This document shows positions 1 to 10,094 of a stretch of DNA of 64,000 bases, in pieces; within the stretch, counting starts at the first letter, position 1, and every line of letters starts with the position of its first letter. The DNA lies in assembly GCA_001599595.1 (NCBI GenBank), contig BCHH01000007.1:1395785-1459784 (forward strand), in the 5' to 3' direction. The notes beneath the pieces were generated by a model, which was given only the letters and a program-made list of their open reading frames with translations, was not told where the DNA came from and ran no database searches. The stretch is from Beverwykella pulmonaria (lineage: Eukaryota; Ascomycota; Dothideomycetes; Pleosporales; Melanommataceae). Position numbers and translations under genes: made by a program.

Positions 1-21
1 GAGGCGCGCTCGTGCACGGGC

Positions 22-44
22 ATCACGTGGTATAACCACGTGAT
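22..44. repeat. Perfect inverted repeat containing CACGTG
   Basis: Two 10-base arms, ATCACGTGGT and ACCACGTGAT, are separated by ATA. Each arm carries an E-box core CACGTG. The same core recurs in the LTR-like pieces at about 918 and 63048, so this may be part of the same repeat family rather than a host regulatory site. Confidence 0.55.
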
Positions 45-673
45 CCTATACCGGGCTAGACATACTTTACGCCGTATCGCTCCTGCGTACGGACACTTAG
101 AGTATTATTCGTAGTAAAACTTTTTTTAGCAAACCCTTGCTATCCCTCCCTATCTTGAACCCTCTCTATATACCTTACATTCTCTTAGTAGTAATAATCA
201 CTCTAACTTAGTACTCTCTTATACGTAATCTATTTAGACTCCTCAAATACTGTAATCCTCCTCCCAAGTGTAATAACAATACTGCTACTAAAAAGGAGGG
301 TGTTATGATCCAAGCGCCCTCACCTAGTCATATATATTATTATTTATTCTATTTACTGTCTGGTGCCGGCCCTGGTTAGGGCCATACGGACTTTTGCGCA
401 AGGAAAAACCTATCTACAAGGAAAACCCTTCGTGTGCCGTATATACTGTTTGTACGCTCTTGAGCGTATACAACTATTTCCTTAACAATCGACCGCCCGT
501 CCTGTCACGAAGCCCACGGCAAGCCGAGTGAGCTCCTCGTATCACAAAGTATATAGTCTGCACAAAATACCCTTATGGTAGATCGTGCTCAACCTCGAAC
601 AATAGTTAGCAATACATTGGTTACTACTTGATTGAATACTCTTTTCAGAAAGCCAACCCTTTTATTGTCTCAA

Positions 674-903
674 TATCGCACCGTTGATCTTCGTCTACAC
701 TCATACCCCGAGAACCAACCCGCTAGACCTCTAGTAGTCATCTTCCTTACCCGAAGCTCTCCGACCACCTCGAGAACTTAACACTTAGTATCGCACCGGT
801 GATCTTTGTCTTCACTCATACCCCGAGAACCAATCCACTAGACCTATATTAGTCACCTCCTCACCTAGAGTTCTCCGACTATATTGCAGGATCTTCACAG
901 TCT
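674..903. repeat. 115 bp direct tandem duplication, two diverged copies
   Basis: The block beginning TATCGCACCG at 674 is repeated from 789 with about ten to twenty scattered substitutions, mostly transitions. The shared core includes ACTCATACCCCGAGAACCAA. Divergence is compatible with RIP-type decay of a small tandem repeat. Confidence 0.7.
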
Positions 904-1000
904 ATATATCAGATATGTCACGTGACTACTAGGCAAACGGCCCAATAAGCCTCCTGTGACGGTGCTGCTTGACAGCTCAACCACACATTACATGAACACG

Positions 1001-2065
1001 AGCCAGATGTCACAGTAGCGCGCGTTTAGCTCAATCACGTCATATGACGTGGCCAGCCACGCTATGCCACACTCAGGACATGTTCAGTTGGTTTGCGCCC
1101 GGACTATACCTCCCTGTATATGGGATCGATTCCTCTGAGTACCTCTTCTCTCCTCATCTTAGTAAGGCTTAAATAGAGCCTACTTATCCTATTACTGCCT
1201 CCCCGCATCCACGGTAGTGAAGACCGTGTTCGTCGTTACACCTCCGAGGGGCTTCTGTAGAAGGTCCTTGGGGAAATAGAAGTATCCTTCTGTAAGCTGG
1301 GGTAAGATAAGAGAGGGTATGAAGAAGTGTACTGTGTGTGTGTGATATGTACAGCTGATGTATATGACGGACTGATTAGTCAGTGGCATACCCACGTGAC
1401 GGTAGTGTCCTGCTTACACCTTCACATTAAAATGGTAGGGATAGTTGAGCTCTAAGCATTGCAAAAAGGTATGTATAGTACTAACTCGGCCAAAAACTTA
1501 AGCAAAGATGATTCACTTATAGACCAGATTATACAATGGAAGAGCTTAAAGTTTTGCTAATGTGCTAGTTGCAATGCAGATGGGTTGTCTCGCACTAAAT
1601 AGGGTTGAGAGTAAGGGTTCGGGGTAGATAGGAGTGTATTATAGGAGGGAGGAATCGCTGACAAGTTACATTGGCAGCGGGGGAACGCTAATAGGCCAAA
1701 TCACATGACATCTCAGCCATACTGCTTCCGTACAGGCCTGGTACCAGCCTTACACTAGTTTAACAAAATAATTAGTATCTCTATTTATAAATGCTTTTCT
1801 CACTATTTAATCTTACTTGTGTATTATAGTAGAAGAGATGGAGACTAGGGATTTGTAAACTCCTTAGAATTCATTGTTATATATGCTATATACCAGCAAT
1901 ATTGTCACGGTATATATGTTATTCTATACGCACCTCACCCTATTGGGTTCACTGCACCTTTTTAGGTAGCGCTGGTCGAGTGGTATAGAGCTTGCTCCTG
2001 ACAAATATAGTAAACTTACTTCTCTAGATACAGTGGTTTAACGCACCAGGTAATAAAAGCCTCTT
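1001..2065. other. Gene-poor AT-rich stretch
   Basis: No frame shows a domain, signal peptide or splice pattern I can support. A tRNA-like stretch sits at about 1964-2050 (discussed as an observation). Otherwise it looks like decayed repeat DNA. Confidence 0.5.
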
Positions 2066-2515
2066 TCAAATAACTTCGGTCGCCTCCACATCTAGATCAC
2101 ATCCAGAGTAACCTCCATAACACGCGTCTCGCATTTCATAACTCTGCCAAGTGTCCCCTTTCAACTCCTCAAACACGTTTGAGCAGCTGTTATCAACGTA
2201 GGCGCCTTCAATCTCAGTATTTGGATCACAGTCTTGTGAGGTGAAGAACACGATGGTTTGTGACTGGGCTGACATACTACCATCTTGGTATGCAGAGAGG
2301 GATTTTTCTTCGCGGAGCCCTTCGAGCATTTCAACTTCTAGTTGTTCCGCAACGTCGCCCCGCTTGATGCATCCCATATGGAGTTCTAAGTCAAACTGTG
2401 GTCGAAGGTCGTTGTCGCCAGAGCAATCTTCACTTTGCCAGAGAGTGATTTGAATGTTGTCGCTGGTTACGCTTGCGACAAGGGCAAGGACGGCGCAGAG
2501 GTGACGGCGTAACAT
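2066..2515 (-). CDS. Small secreted cysteine-containing protein (effector-like candidate)
   Basis: The 149-residue product starts with a short basic segment and a hydrophobic core (CAVLALVASVTS) typical of a secretion signal, with cleavage expected after about residue 18. The mature part has six cysteines (in DCSGD, GCIKR, DCDPN, SCSNV, ACYGG, GCDLD), an even number suited to three disulfides, and is acidic. I recognise no family. Size, signal peptide, paired cysteines and location beside repeat-rich DNA resemble fungal secreted effectors, but that role is inference. The gene is intronless as read and the frame is intact. Confidence 0.6.
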   Translation of the reverse strand: MLRRHLCAVLALVASVTSDNIQITLWQSEDCSGDNDLRPQFDLELHMGCIKRGDVAEQLEVEMLEGLREEKSLSAYQDGSMSAQSQTIVFFTSQDCDPNTEIEGAYVDNSCSNVFEELKGDTWQSYEMRDACYGGYSGCDLDVEATEVI

Positions 2516-3749
2516 AATGAAATTTTGGAACTTTAGGACCTTTTTTTTATTAAGAATTTAAATAAGACTATAATGAGTGAATGGGATTACCTTTGGAGAG
2601 AGGCTAGATGTACAGTAGTAGTTGTTTTCAGCTTGTCTGAACTGAAATGGAGGAAAGTGCAGGACTGATCAAGGAGGAGATAGGGAGAATGGGATGCGTT
2701 GTGCATGAATTCAACGAATACAATCTATTTAACTAGATTCTTACCACCCTCTTATTAATGTATATGTGTAGTCAATGCGATATTTCTCCACTAGTTATCT
2801 AACACGTAGAAAAAATTTAGACGAATGTTAGCCCTTCAACAACAGCAGATTGCAGTTCGGAGGCACAGGAAGATTTTATAAAACGTGCTAAGCCCCAAGT
2901 CAAAAACCAGGACTCAAGATAGTATGTGGCGATGCAACGACGTGGCGAAGGCACGTAAGCCTTGGCGTTAGCAATAGATAAGATGTGAAACTTTACAGGA
3001 GTAGATAGAAGACTAGAATCTAAGCCGCCAAGTGGATAGGCTGTAATATTTGAAAGTAAATTTGGCCATTGTCATACTAAGCCGCTCGGTTATTTCGTAG
3101 GAAAGGATTTCACGTTTTATTGAGTTGCCGCAAATCTATCATAATGGAGATGGAATTTGCCCTTTAGCTCTTGTGTACTCGGAAGAAGTTTATGAAGCGT
3201 GCTACGTACGCGGACTTGCTATGAATGGGGCTGACTCAGGTTGTAAATTGATGTGAACTCTCTCTTTCATTGAATTCCAGAATATCTAAGGGAAACAGTG
3301 GGGCAATATCGACTTCCAATGGAGTACAGAACTTTGTAAATATGAAAAATATTTTCGTCTATTTCGGTCCACTTGGTAGTGTGGGTACCCTAGTCCCCCT
3401 CTGTAGAAGTTCGTTATTGGCTACGTATGTAGATAGCGCAACCTGACGGCTGGATCACCTGCAGCCTCCCCGCTGAATCGGTGCCTTAGGCTATAGCATG
3501 CCTGTGGTTTTGTGCTCTTAGTATGCTCCAGTCTTTGTCAGGCAAGTCAAGCGAGGTGATTGGGTGGCCTGAGCTGTATGCTCGCCAAGTCAAAAAATCT
3601 GGCGTGAAACCAGCCGCCCGGTCCACTGTGCCTCTGTCAACTGTGCCTCTTTGTCCACTTCTTAAGTGAGCCTGTGCTCGCTCTATTTGAGATCTCTTCT
3701 CGCGCTTCTTCCCTCTTAACGCTTATTCAAACTGTTCTACGATTTCAGG
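2516..3749. other. Intergenic region without recognisable genes
   Basis: AT-rich and stop-rich in all frames; it contains the promoters of the flanking genes. I see no repeat, RNA gene or conserved motif. Confidence 0.5.
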
Positions 3750-5228
3750 ATGGGTGGCGAGGTACCATATCTGGCCGTGGAGTTGATCTCCCACATCCTG
3801 GTGAGTTGCACGTCGAAAGCCACCATCGCAGTCGCAGCACGGTGCTCGCGACAGTGGTACGATATCGCGATGCCGCTTCTCTACTACCGCGTCGACGTCA
3901 ACAACCCGGAACACGAACCTAGAAAGCCCTATCTGCACTCGCTGGCAGCTCTGTTTCTGCGCAAACCTGACATTGCGGCCCATGTGCGACATTTTAGCCT
4001 GCGCCCTGGGTTTGGATATGACCCCGGATGGGATAGCGATGAAGAGCTGGACGGTGATAGAGAGCGGGACAGTGTCCTTTCAGAGAAAATCCAAGAAGCA
4101 ATTGCGTCTGTTAGCTGCAGCGACGAAGAGCGTGCAAGGTGGCTCAAACAAGCTGATTTTGACGAGACCTTCCTCGTTGTGCTTTTACCCACCCTGCCAA
4201 ATTTAGTGTCTCTAGACTTTATGGGCCCGTCGCACCCCGAATATATGGAACGAATGCTATGGCGTTTTGGGACAGGTGCCGAGCGTGGTTCGGCGTTTAC
4301 GAACTTGAAGTCGTTGTTCTGGACTTACCAGCAGTCCGTGTGTTTGCCGACCGGCACTATTGTTATCCCGGGTATATTTGCAATGCCTTCCATTGAGAGA
4401 ATTCACCTTCACTTCGCCTTGGGCGGTTACTTGGATGAGGTGGATGAGAGACTAGCCCAATTCAGCCCCCGAACTTCGACATGCACCCATCTTGAGCTGC
4501 GAGATTGTCGCTTTCATGCTAGCGACCTCCAAAATCTATTCCTCATTCCCAAAGCGTTAAGTACGTTTATTTACGAAATCGGCCAGGACCAGTTTTATTA
4601 CTGCACTGTCAGCTTCTCCACGATAAGGCAAGGGCTCGAGCATCATAAAGAGACACTCGAAGAGCTATGCTTAGACTATTGTCACGATACCATTGAGTGG
4701 GAGCCTTACATGTTAGACGACTCATCGCCCATGACGCCTCTGAATGAATTCCTGGTGTTGAAACGTTTGAAGATTGCACCGATCTTTATTCTCGGGATGG
4801 GTCTACCGCTAGAAACTGCGCATGCCGCAGATCGGTATCTGCGTATCCTCGACTTTCTACCAAAATCAATCAAACAATTGCGACTTACGCATTGTGAAGA
4901 GCCGGATAACTTCCAGATACTTCTTAACGCTCTAGCGAATATTCTTATCAAGAAAGCGACGCACGTCCCAATCCTACATCAAATTGTTGTGGAAATCGAC
5001 TCTAGCCTTGTCCAAAAGTTCGCTGACGAGTTTACAACAATCTTGAATTTGGCAGAGGATGTTGGCACGAACATAGTGCTGCTTAACAACTTCGGATGCA
5101 GCGAGGACAAGGGTTACAGTAAGAGAGTCGAGAGAAAATGGGGCTTTGACGAAGACATCGAGTGGAAAGAGTGTTATGATTTCGTCAATTGCAGGCCAAT
5201 CTACGAAACCATTGATGTGCAACATTGA
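3750..5228 (+). CDS. F-box-like hypothetical protein
   Basis: A single-exon frame of 492 residues. The N-terminus (VPYLAVELISHILVSC followed by a helix with CSRQWYDIAMPLLYYRV) has the pattern of a fungal F-box: hydrophobic residues at the LPxEL-like position, then a C-x-x-W motif and a PLLYR-like ending. The rest contains leucine-rich stretches such as FLLIPKALSTF-type and LRDCRFHASDLQNL segments, suggesting irregular LRR-like repeats as in F-box substrate receptors of SCF ubiquitin ligases. The match is by pattern only; the substrate is unknown. The frame is intact, unlike the decayed genes that follow. Confidence 0.65.
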   Translation: MGGEVPYLAVELISHILVSCTSKATIAVAARCSRQWYDIAMPLLYYRVDVNNPEHEPRKPYLHSLAALFLRKPDIAAHVRHFSLRPGFGYDPGWDSDEELDGDRERDSVLSEKIQEAIASVSCSDEERARWLKQADFDETFLVVLLPTLPNLVSLDFMGPSHPEYMERMLWRFGTGAERGSAFTNLKSLFWTYQQSVCLPTGTIVIPGIFAMPSIERIHLHFALGGYLDEVDERLAQFSPRTSTCTHLELRDCRFHASDLQNLFLIPKALSTFIYEIGQDQFYYCTVSFSTIRQGLEHHKETLEELCLDYCHDTIEWEPYMLDDSSPMTPLNEFLVLKRLKIAPIFILGMGLPLETAHAADRYLRILDFLPKSIKQLRLTHCEEPDNFQILLNALANILIKKATHVPILHQIVVEIDSSLVQKFADEFTTILNLAEDVGTNIVLLNNFGCSEDKGYSKRVERKWGFDEDIEWKECYDFVNCRPIYETIDVQH

Positions 5229-6092
5229 AGCATGGCTGGCTACCTGAAGGTGCGGTGGATAGAAATATACAAGGACGAGAAGTTAACGTTTGATGACATT
5301 ACTATATCTGACTTTAGACCAGAGACCTTGCAAAAACCATAAACTATGCCTCCACGCTAAGGCTTGCATAGGGGTACTTGTTTCGTTTAGAGCATATTAC
5401 CAAAATGTTTACATTACAGAACAATACTGAGCCAGTAGTACTAAGTTAGAATAAGTTATTAAAGGAAAAATTTATATAATTAAGTTCTGACAAGGCATAA
5501 TAAATAGGTCATGTCAAAGTGTTTGTTGTCTTCTTCGCGCCGTGCCACTGCAGGGCGCATATGACCCAACGCTTGCCCATCGGTACCACACGCCTGAATA
5601 TTCCACGTAGACGTCGCTGCCACGGCTAGAGAGACACCGTAAGCCTACGTGACGGACTGCCCAAAGAGGGCTAGTCCCAAAGGAACATACAGATAGCTAC
5701 GTAGCCTTAGTCCCCTACAACCAGCCTGGTCTTACTTACTCTACGTGCTACGTTACCGACACGCCTTTTCGCTGTTGCGGCGAAGTAGATACGCCTCGTT
5801 GCTGTCGTTGCGAGCAGACACATTTCCTAGGTTAAGGATTGGGGTGTCTGAGAGCTATTGTGGCGACAGTGTTCAGAATGATCTTCTTCTATAAAGCATT
5901 AGGCTTCTTAAAGTACTCTTCATTAGTCTTTCCTGTAACAGAAATTAACCGAGAGAGAAATACGTTACCGTTTTTGTTCTGAACCGACCCATTGTTTGCT
6001 GGACGAGCCCCCTAAATTTGACTTCCTGCTCTGTTAAGGTTGATTCAAAAAGAATACTCGACGTTTGATAAGATTGCTAGCCTCGATCAAGG
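5229..6092. other. Intergenic, AT-rich
   Basis: No supported gene. A moderately GC-rich patch around 5520-5830 differs in composition from its surroundings and may be an old insertion, but I cannot assign it. Confidence 0.4.
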
Positions 6093-7200
6093 ATGAAGTT
6101 CTCTACAACTGTCGGCACCATTATGTTGATCACATCTTGTACTACAGGATCGCAAGTACTCCTTCATCTCTTTCTATCACACGAGCTATATCTAACCAAC
6201 TTCCAGTACTCTGCAGCGAAGGGGGGCCAATATAGACCCCAGAGATTGTCCGGGAGGTAAAGATGCTTTCGCTGAACTCGAAATAGAGTTCGAAGCTGCC
6301 CGAAAAATGATCAGTTTTGGACAACAAAATCTAACCCCCGATGACAAGTTCGCAAAGGCGTTCTTTGGTCCTCCGAGGCTTGCTGGATCAGACTTCACTA
6401 CAATTAATAATCGTTACAGGGTTATGAAGATGCTAGCAACTGACAAGAGCAAGGATAAGAGTGGTATAGGCATTAGTGTTAGGTGCTCAAAGAGTTGCCG
6501 AAAGGGTACCAATGCAGTCATGAAAAGTGGGCCTTTTTCGGAGGTGTTGATTTTGTGCCCACCTTATTGGAAATTTCAATCAACAGCGTACGTCTGAAGA
6601 GATAGAATTGTTATACAAGTTATCTGATTCTGTCATAGCGAGTTAGTAAAGAGTTGTGAACTGGAGGATATCACAATACAGGATGTGAAAGAGACGCGAG
6701 GTAAGCTCCTAGAAACGCAAACCCCCCCCCGAGCGCACAACAAGGCGGATCTTAGTTCTTACTAATAACTCTTAGCTCGAGTGCTTGTTCATGAGCTTGC
6801 CCACAGTGTAAGTATACCTAAGTTGTTCTTGATCACACCATACTTATATACGCATCAGAAAAAGGTGGCCAAACCTATTATTGAGGACGTTGTATACGAA
6901 GTTTCTAACCTCCAATTGCTTGCGAAAGGCCAGTATGTCCAGACAAATAAGGATTCGGGAAAGAAGAAGACCTTGGACGCTGGTCGAGTGATGAGAAATG
7001 CGGAGTCCTACGCTTTAACTGTTGCAGGAATATGGACTGAGGCAAAGTAAGTGTAGACAAATGTTTTCTTAAAAACAGAGGTACTAACAATGTATTTCAG
7101 ATGCAAGCAAACTAGGCCTACTGCTGAAGTTCATATCGAAGATCCCGAATGTGGAGAAGAGGAGACTGAGACTGAGACTGAGAGCGAATCAGGGGTGTAA
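6093..7200 (+). CDS. Secreted HELAH zinc metallopeptidase (deuterolysin/M35-like), six exons
   Basis: Proposed exons are 6093-6155, 6217-6587, 6639-6700, 6776-6807, 6859-7046 and 7101-7200, giving 271 residues. All five introns are GT-AG, 51-75 bp, mostly with a CTAAC/CTGAT/CTAAT-type branch site, and they keep one open frame although no exon alone is long. The start carries a hydrophobic secretion-type leader (TTVGTIMLITSC). Residues 171-175 are HELAH, the zinc-binding HExxH motif with catalytic Glu172. The upstream part has the cysteine pattern around LILCPPYW, and downstream NAESYA resembles the NADSYA-type element of fungal M35-like peptidases, where the acidic residue supplies the third zinc ligand (here Glu instead of Asp). 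The C-terminus has an acidic Glu-Thr repeat. Family level is M35-like metalloendopeptidase; substrate unknown. The intact frame in a decayed neighbourhood is notable. Confidence 0.7.
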
Positions 7201-7753
7201 GGAGAAAAACAGACGAAAATATAAGAGTTACATGGGTTCTCAGGAAGAACATAAGCTATAGTAGCACCTCTAATACGTTTTCTTTCTTCTAGGGCTAAAT
7301 TGGATCTTCCTGTGTTGGCGTTGGTAGGCGTTGGCGTTGGGGATCTCTTGCTGTTTTCCTATAGGGGTTTCAAAGTTCGAGCGTAGTTATTACTATTGTT
7401 ATACACTCTTTTGATTATCCTTATTGGGCTACAGTCAACTCCCGCTTTGGCGATCGCCGATTAGGTAATATCCACGACGGTTTAACTAGCCAATAGTATT
7501 GAATATCCACCAATATCCGACTAGCTCCTCAACGGCGGGCTAGCACCACCACGGACAAGATGTATTTACGATCATATTTTGAGCTCTACGATCAAGGCAC
7601 AAATGGCTCACAGCAATACCTCTTTAACAATTATATGTATTGATGCTACACTAGCCTACAGTCTTTTTCATTTCTCACAGCTCCTAGTCATCAAGATTCC
7701 TTCGCCCACTGCCATAGTTGTGCTCCCCTCTTTCCTCGCCGAGACTTCATCTT
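7201..7753. other. Intergenic, short GGCGTTGGTA-like direct repeats
   Basis: Contains the 3' end of the metallopeptidase gene and a short imperfect GGCGTTGG repeat around 7316-7340. No gene is visible. Confidence 0.4.
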
Positions 7754-9578
7754 TTAATATTGAGCAATCGCTCGCTCGAAAGCTTTGATCATTGGCCGGT
7801 ACAGGTTGTCTGCGTCACAACAAGTACTAGTGAAGAGACCTTCTCGATAAGGAAAGGGTATGTCCCGGAGATCTTCAACTAGCACCTTGAAACCAGCAAA
7901 CTCCAGCGAGAGCTCTATAAGGATATTTTCGAATGCTTTTTTGTCCATTTGCCCTCCCTTCATGCTTGCTATCTGACTATAGCTTTCGCAGTACCAACCC
8001 TGAAGTCGGCTTGTCTAACGCAGCGTCCCATTTCAGCCCTGAACAATAACCCACAGGAACACATAAAAAAATTGACTCTAAGTCATGAAAATACGTATAC
8101 GGCTTGACTTCAAGGGCCTCAATCGCAATGAATTCTGTGGTGCTAATTCAATGTCTTGCCCCAGTCAGCCCACCGTCAAGCTCCTTGCCCAAATCCAAGT
8201 CAATTAGCATCCCTTTCAAGTCTCCTTCTTGCTGCGCGTCCGTGATGGAGTATCTTTCTGTCCTTGTAGAGGGATCTGTGCGCTCAGAAAATGTCGCGGC
8301 GTGCCTTAAGAAGCTCCTAGATAGAGGTGAACATGCGTAGAAGTCGCCCTAGAGGGGAGATCACCAAGTAAGAGAATATCCAATTCTCAAACAATTCCTC
8401 GTCCTAACCTTCTCGAGCCGTAATACTGTTCACGTTGGGATTCTCGTCCACACATGTGGTAAGACCAGCATCGTCCATCTGTGCGGTGGCTAGATCTGCG
8501 GTATTTGATCGTTTGAAGCGTCTAGATTTAGACTGCTTCCGTGGAGTCTCTATCACCCTGTCTTCTGTCATCTTTCGCTTCTGTCCAGGCGATGTGCTAA
8601 TCAAAATATTTAATAACTAATTAATTTTGCCACACTCTATACGTTCCTTTCCTTTACTAGTCTTAAGAGTTCTCCTTTAGCACGCCTCTTGTCTAATTAC
8701 CCTGAAAATTTGACAACGTTCTCCTAGTGTAAAGGGCTGGGCCCTGGTTATGTGGATCCTTCGGCTCGCCTCGGTCCTTCGTACGAAGCCTTGGCAGGAC
8801 CTTATAAACTCCGCCAGCCTCTACCTCTTTGCTCTTCTTCATGCTTCCTTCTGTCGCTAGATAGGAATACAATGCTTATTATTTGAGCCTCTTCTATACC
8901 CTTACAACGCCCACCTTGCACTTAAGGATTTACCATTTTAGCAATGCGCTCCGCCTCAGCTAACTACTCTTTCCCTTTAAAGTATTTCTCATAAAAGCTT
9001 GCTGTATCCTTGTATAGACACCCATTAATTTCTTGACATATGTGCTTGTTGATGTCGCCGTGTGTCTGTTTATTAGATTGCTGGGAAGATGACGTAGACT
9101 TGACTGGAGTGTTGAGGAGAAGCAAACTTGGTAGAATCGGCGGCATTATGGCCTTCAGTGTCACTAAAGCAATTACTGCATCCCAGATCTTTTGATTGGG
9201 CGCTTACTCTAATATATGTTGGAAGAGTGGAAGGACAGATTTGAGATTGAAGTCTCTCAAAAGAGCTTTAGATACAAAGTCCCAAATATCTGAACAGAGT
9301 GTTTCGTGTCCTGTTCCAGGGCGAAGATGTTTAGCTGCTAGGAGACCTTGGAGGATAGAGAAGAGACAAATCAACAGGTTCTTTACATCTACACTTAATC
9401 AACTAGATAGAGGGGTATTATGAACTGTATTACCTGAAGATGCTTTGAAGAGAGCGATATCCTCTTGCAAATTTGGATATCTATAAATACCAATGCTCTT
9501 TATAGTTGATTTGAGGGCCTGACGGAATTTATTAAGGCCCTCCCTAATGGAATTTTCGTGGAGGTTAGCGTCGCCCAT
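7754..9578 (-). pseudogene. Broken FunK1-type (fungal-specific) protein kinase
   Basis: Read from right to left, pieces of a FunK1 kinase appear in order. Near 9190 lies KIWDAVIALVT and then FYEKYF, typical of the N-terminal region. At 8404-8604 is a basic Ser/Arg/Lys-rich insert. Around 8290-8400 come GRLLRMFTSI, ELLKARRDI and AHRSLYKDRKILH, matching the region leading to the catalytic loop. Around 8120-8230 are GMLIDLDLGKEL (DFG-equivalent region), EFIAIEAL and YFHDLESIFL, and the tail at 7754-7963 is intact. The frame is broken by at least four in-frame stops and a frameshift at the catalytic loop (HRD replaced by HHG). Several stops (QELL to TAG, QAPN to TAA) fit C-to-T change at CpA, the RIP signature. 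A further open stretch up to 9845 may be a lost 5' exon. The gene is non-functional as a kinase. Confidence 0.75.
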
Positions 9579-9998
9579 AATTAAAAATAGTTAAGGAGCG
9601 AATATCTTTACCTTGGAACTAAAGAACTGAGGGTCTAGGAGGGAGGAATGTGAAAGGACGCGGTGGCAATAGAGACGGCGGACAGAGGTAGCGCGGCAAA
9701 GCGCAGCTGCACTAGTGTAGCTGCTGATTGTAGAAGGTGTATTTTGCGTCGCTTGCTCGCGACGCGGAGTGCGATGGTGATTAGGATGAGTTTTGGGGGC
9801 GCTGGGGGAAAGGTTCGTGTTGAAGCCTACTGTGGACGAAGCCACGGTCTGAATTGGGACATGGCAGATTTAAGTAAACACTTTCCAGTTATGTGATGAT
9901 ATTCTTGGCACGGGATTGACGCTCGACAGAACCCTAGAGCCAAGCTACAAGGTAGTGAGTCTCGAATGCGCATGTTGAAGCGCTCTCTTTGCGACCTA

Positions 9999-10040
9999 CG
10001 GTCGGTGGACAAAAGTCTCCCAGCGTGGATTCTTGGCAAC
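9999..10040 (+). repeat. Left terminal inverted repeat of the Tc1 element
   Basis: It matches the reverse complement of 11326-11367 with an internal one-base indel and a few substitutions. The dinucleotide TA precedes it. Confidence 0.85.
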
Positions 10041-10094
10041 CCACCAACACCACAATCGCGAAACTTACACCTCCTTTCAATCCTACACAACTCA

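Larger units (their letters stand above)
1..1000. repeat. AT-rich degenerate repeat region (LTR-like remnant)
   Basis: There is no credible coding frame here. The stretch holds a perfect inverted repeat at 22-44, a 115 bp tandem duplication at 674-903, and a segment at about 902-955 that matches the LTR-like sequence at 63032-63082 in the same orientation (shared CACGTGACT and CGGCC-AATA-GCCTC blocks). I read it as an old, mutated retroelement terminal repeat; the exact ends are not visible. Confidence 0.5.

Noticed and set aside
6207..6258. First acceptor AG (6206) for intron 1 of the metallopeptidase
   Set aside because: It leads to a stop after 17 codons; the AG at 6216 opens the frame into the conserved part.
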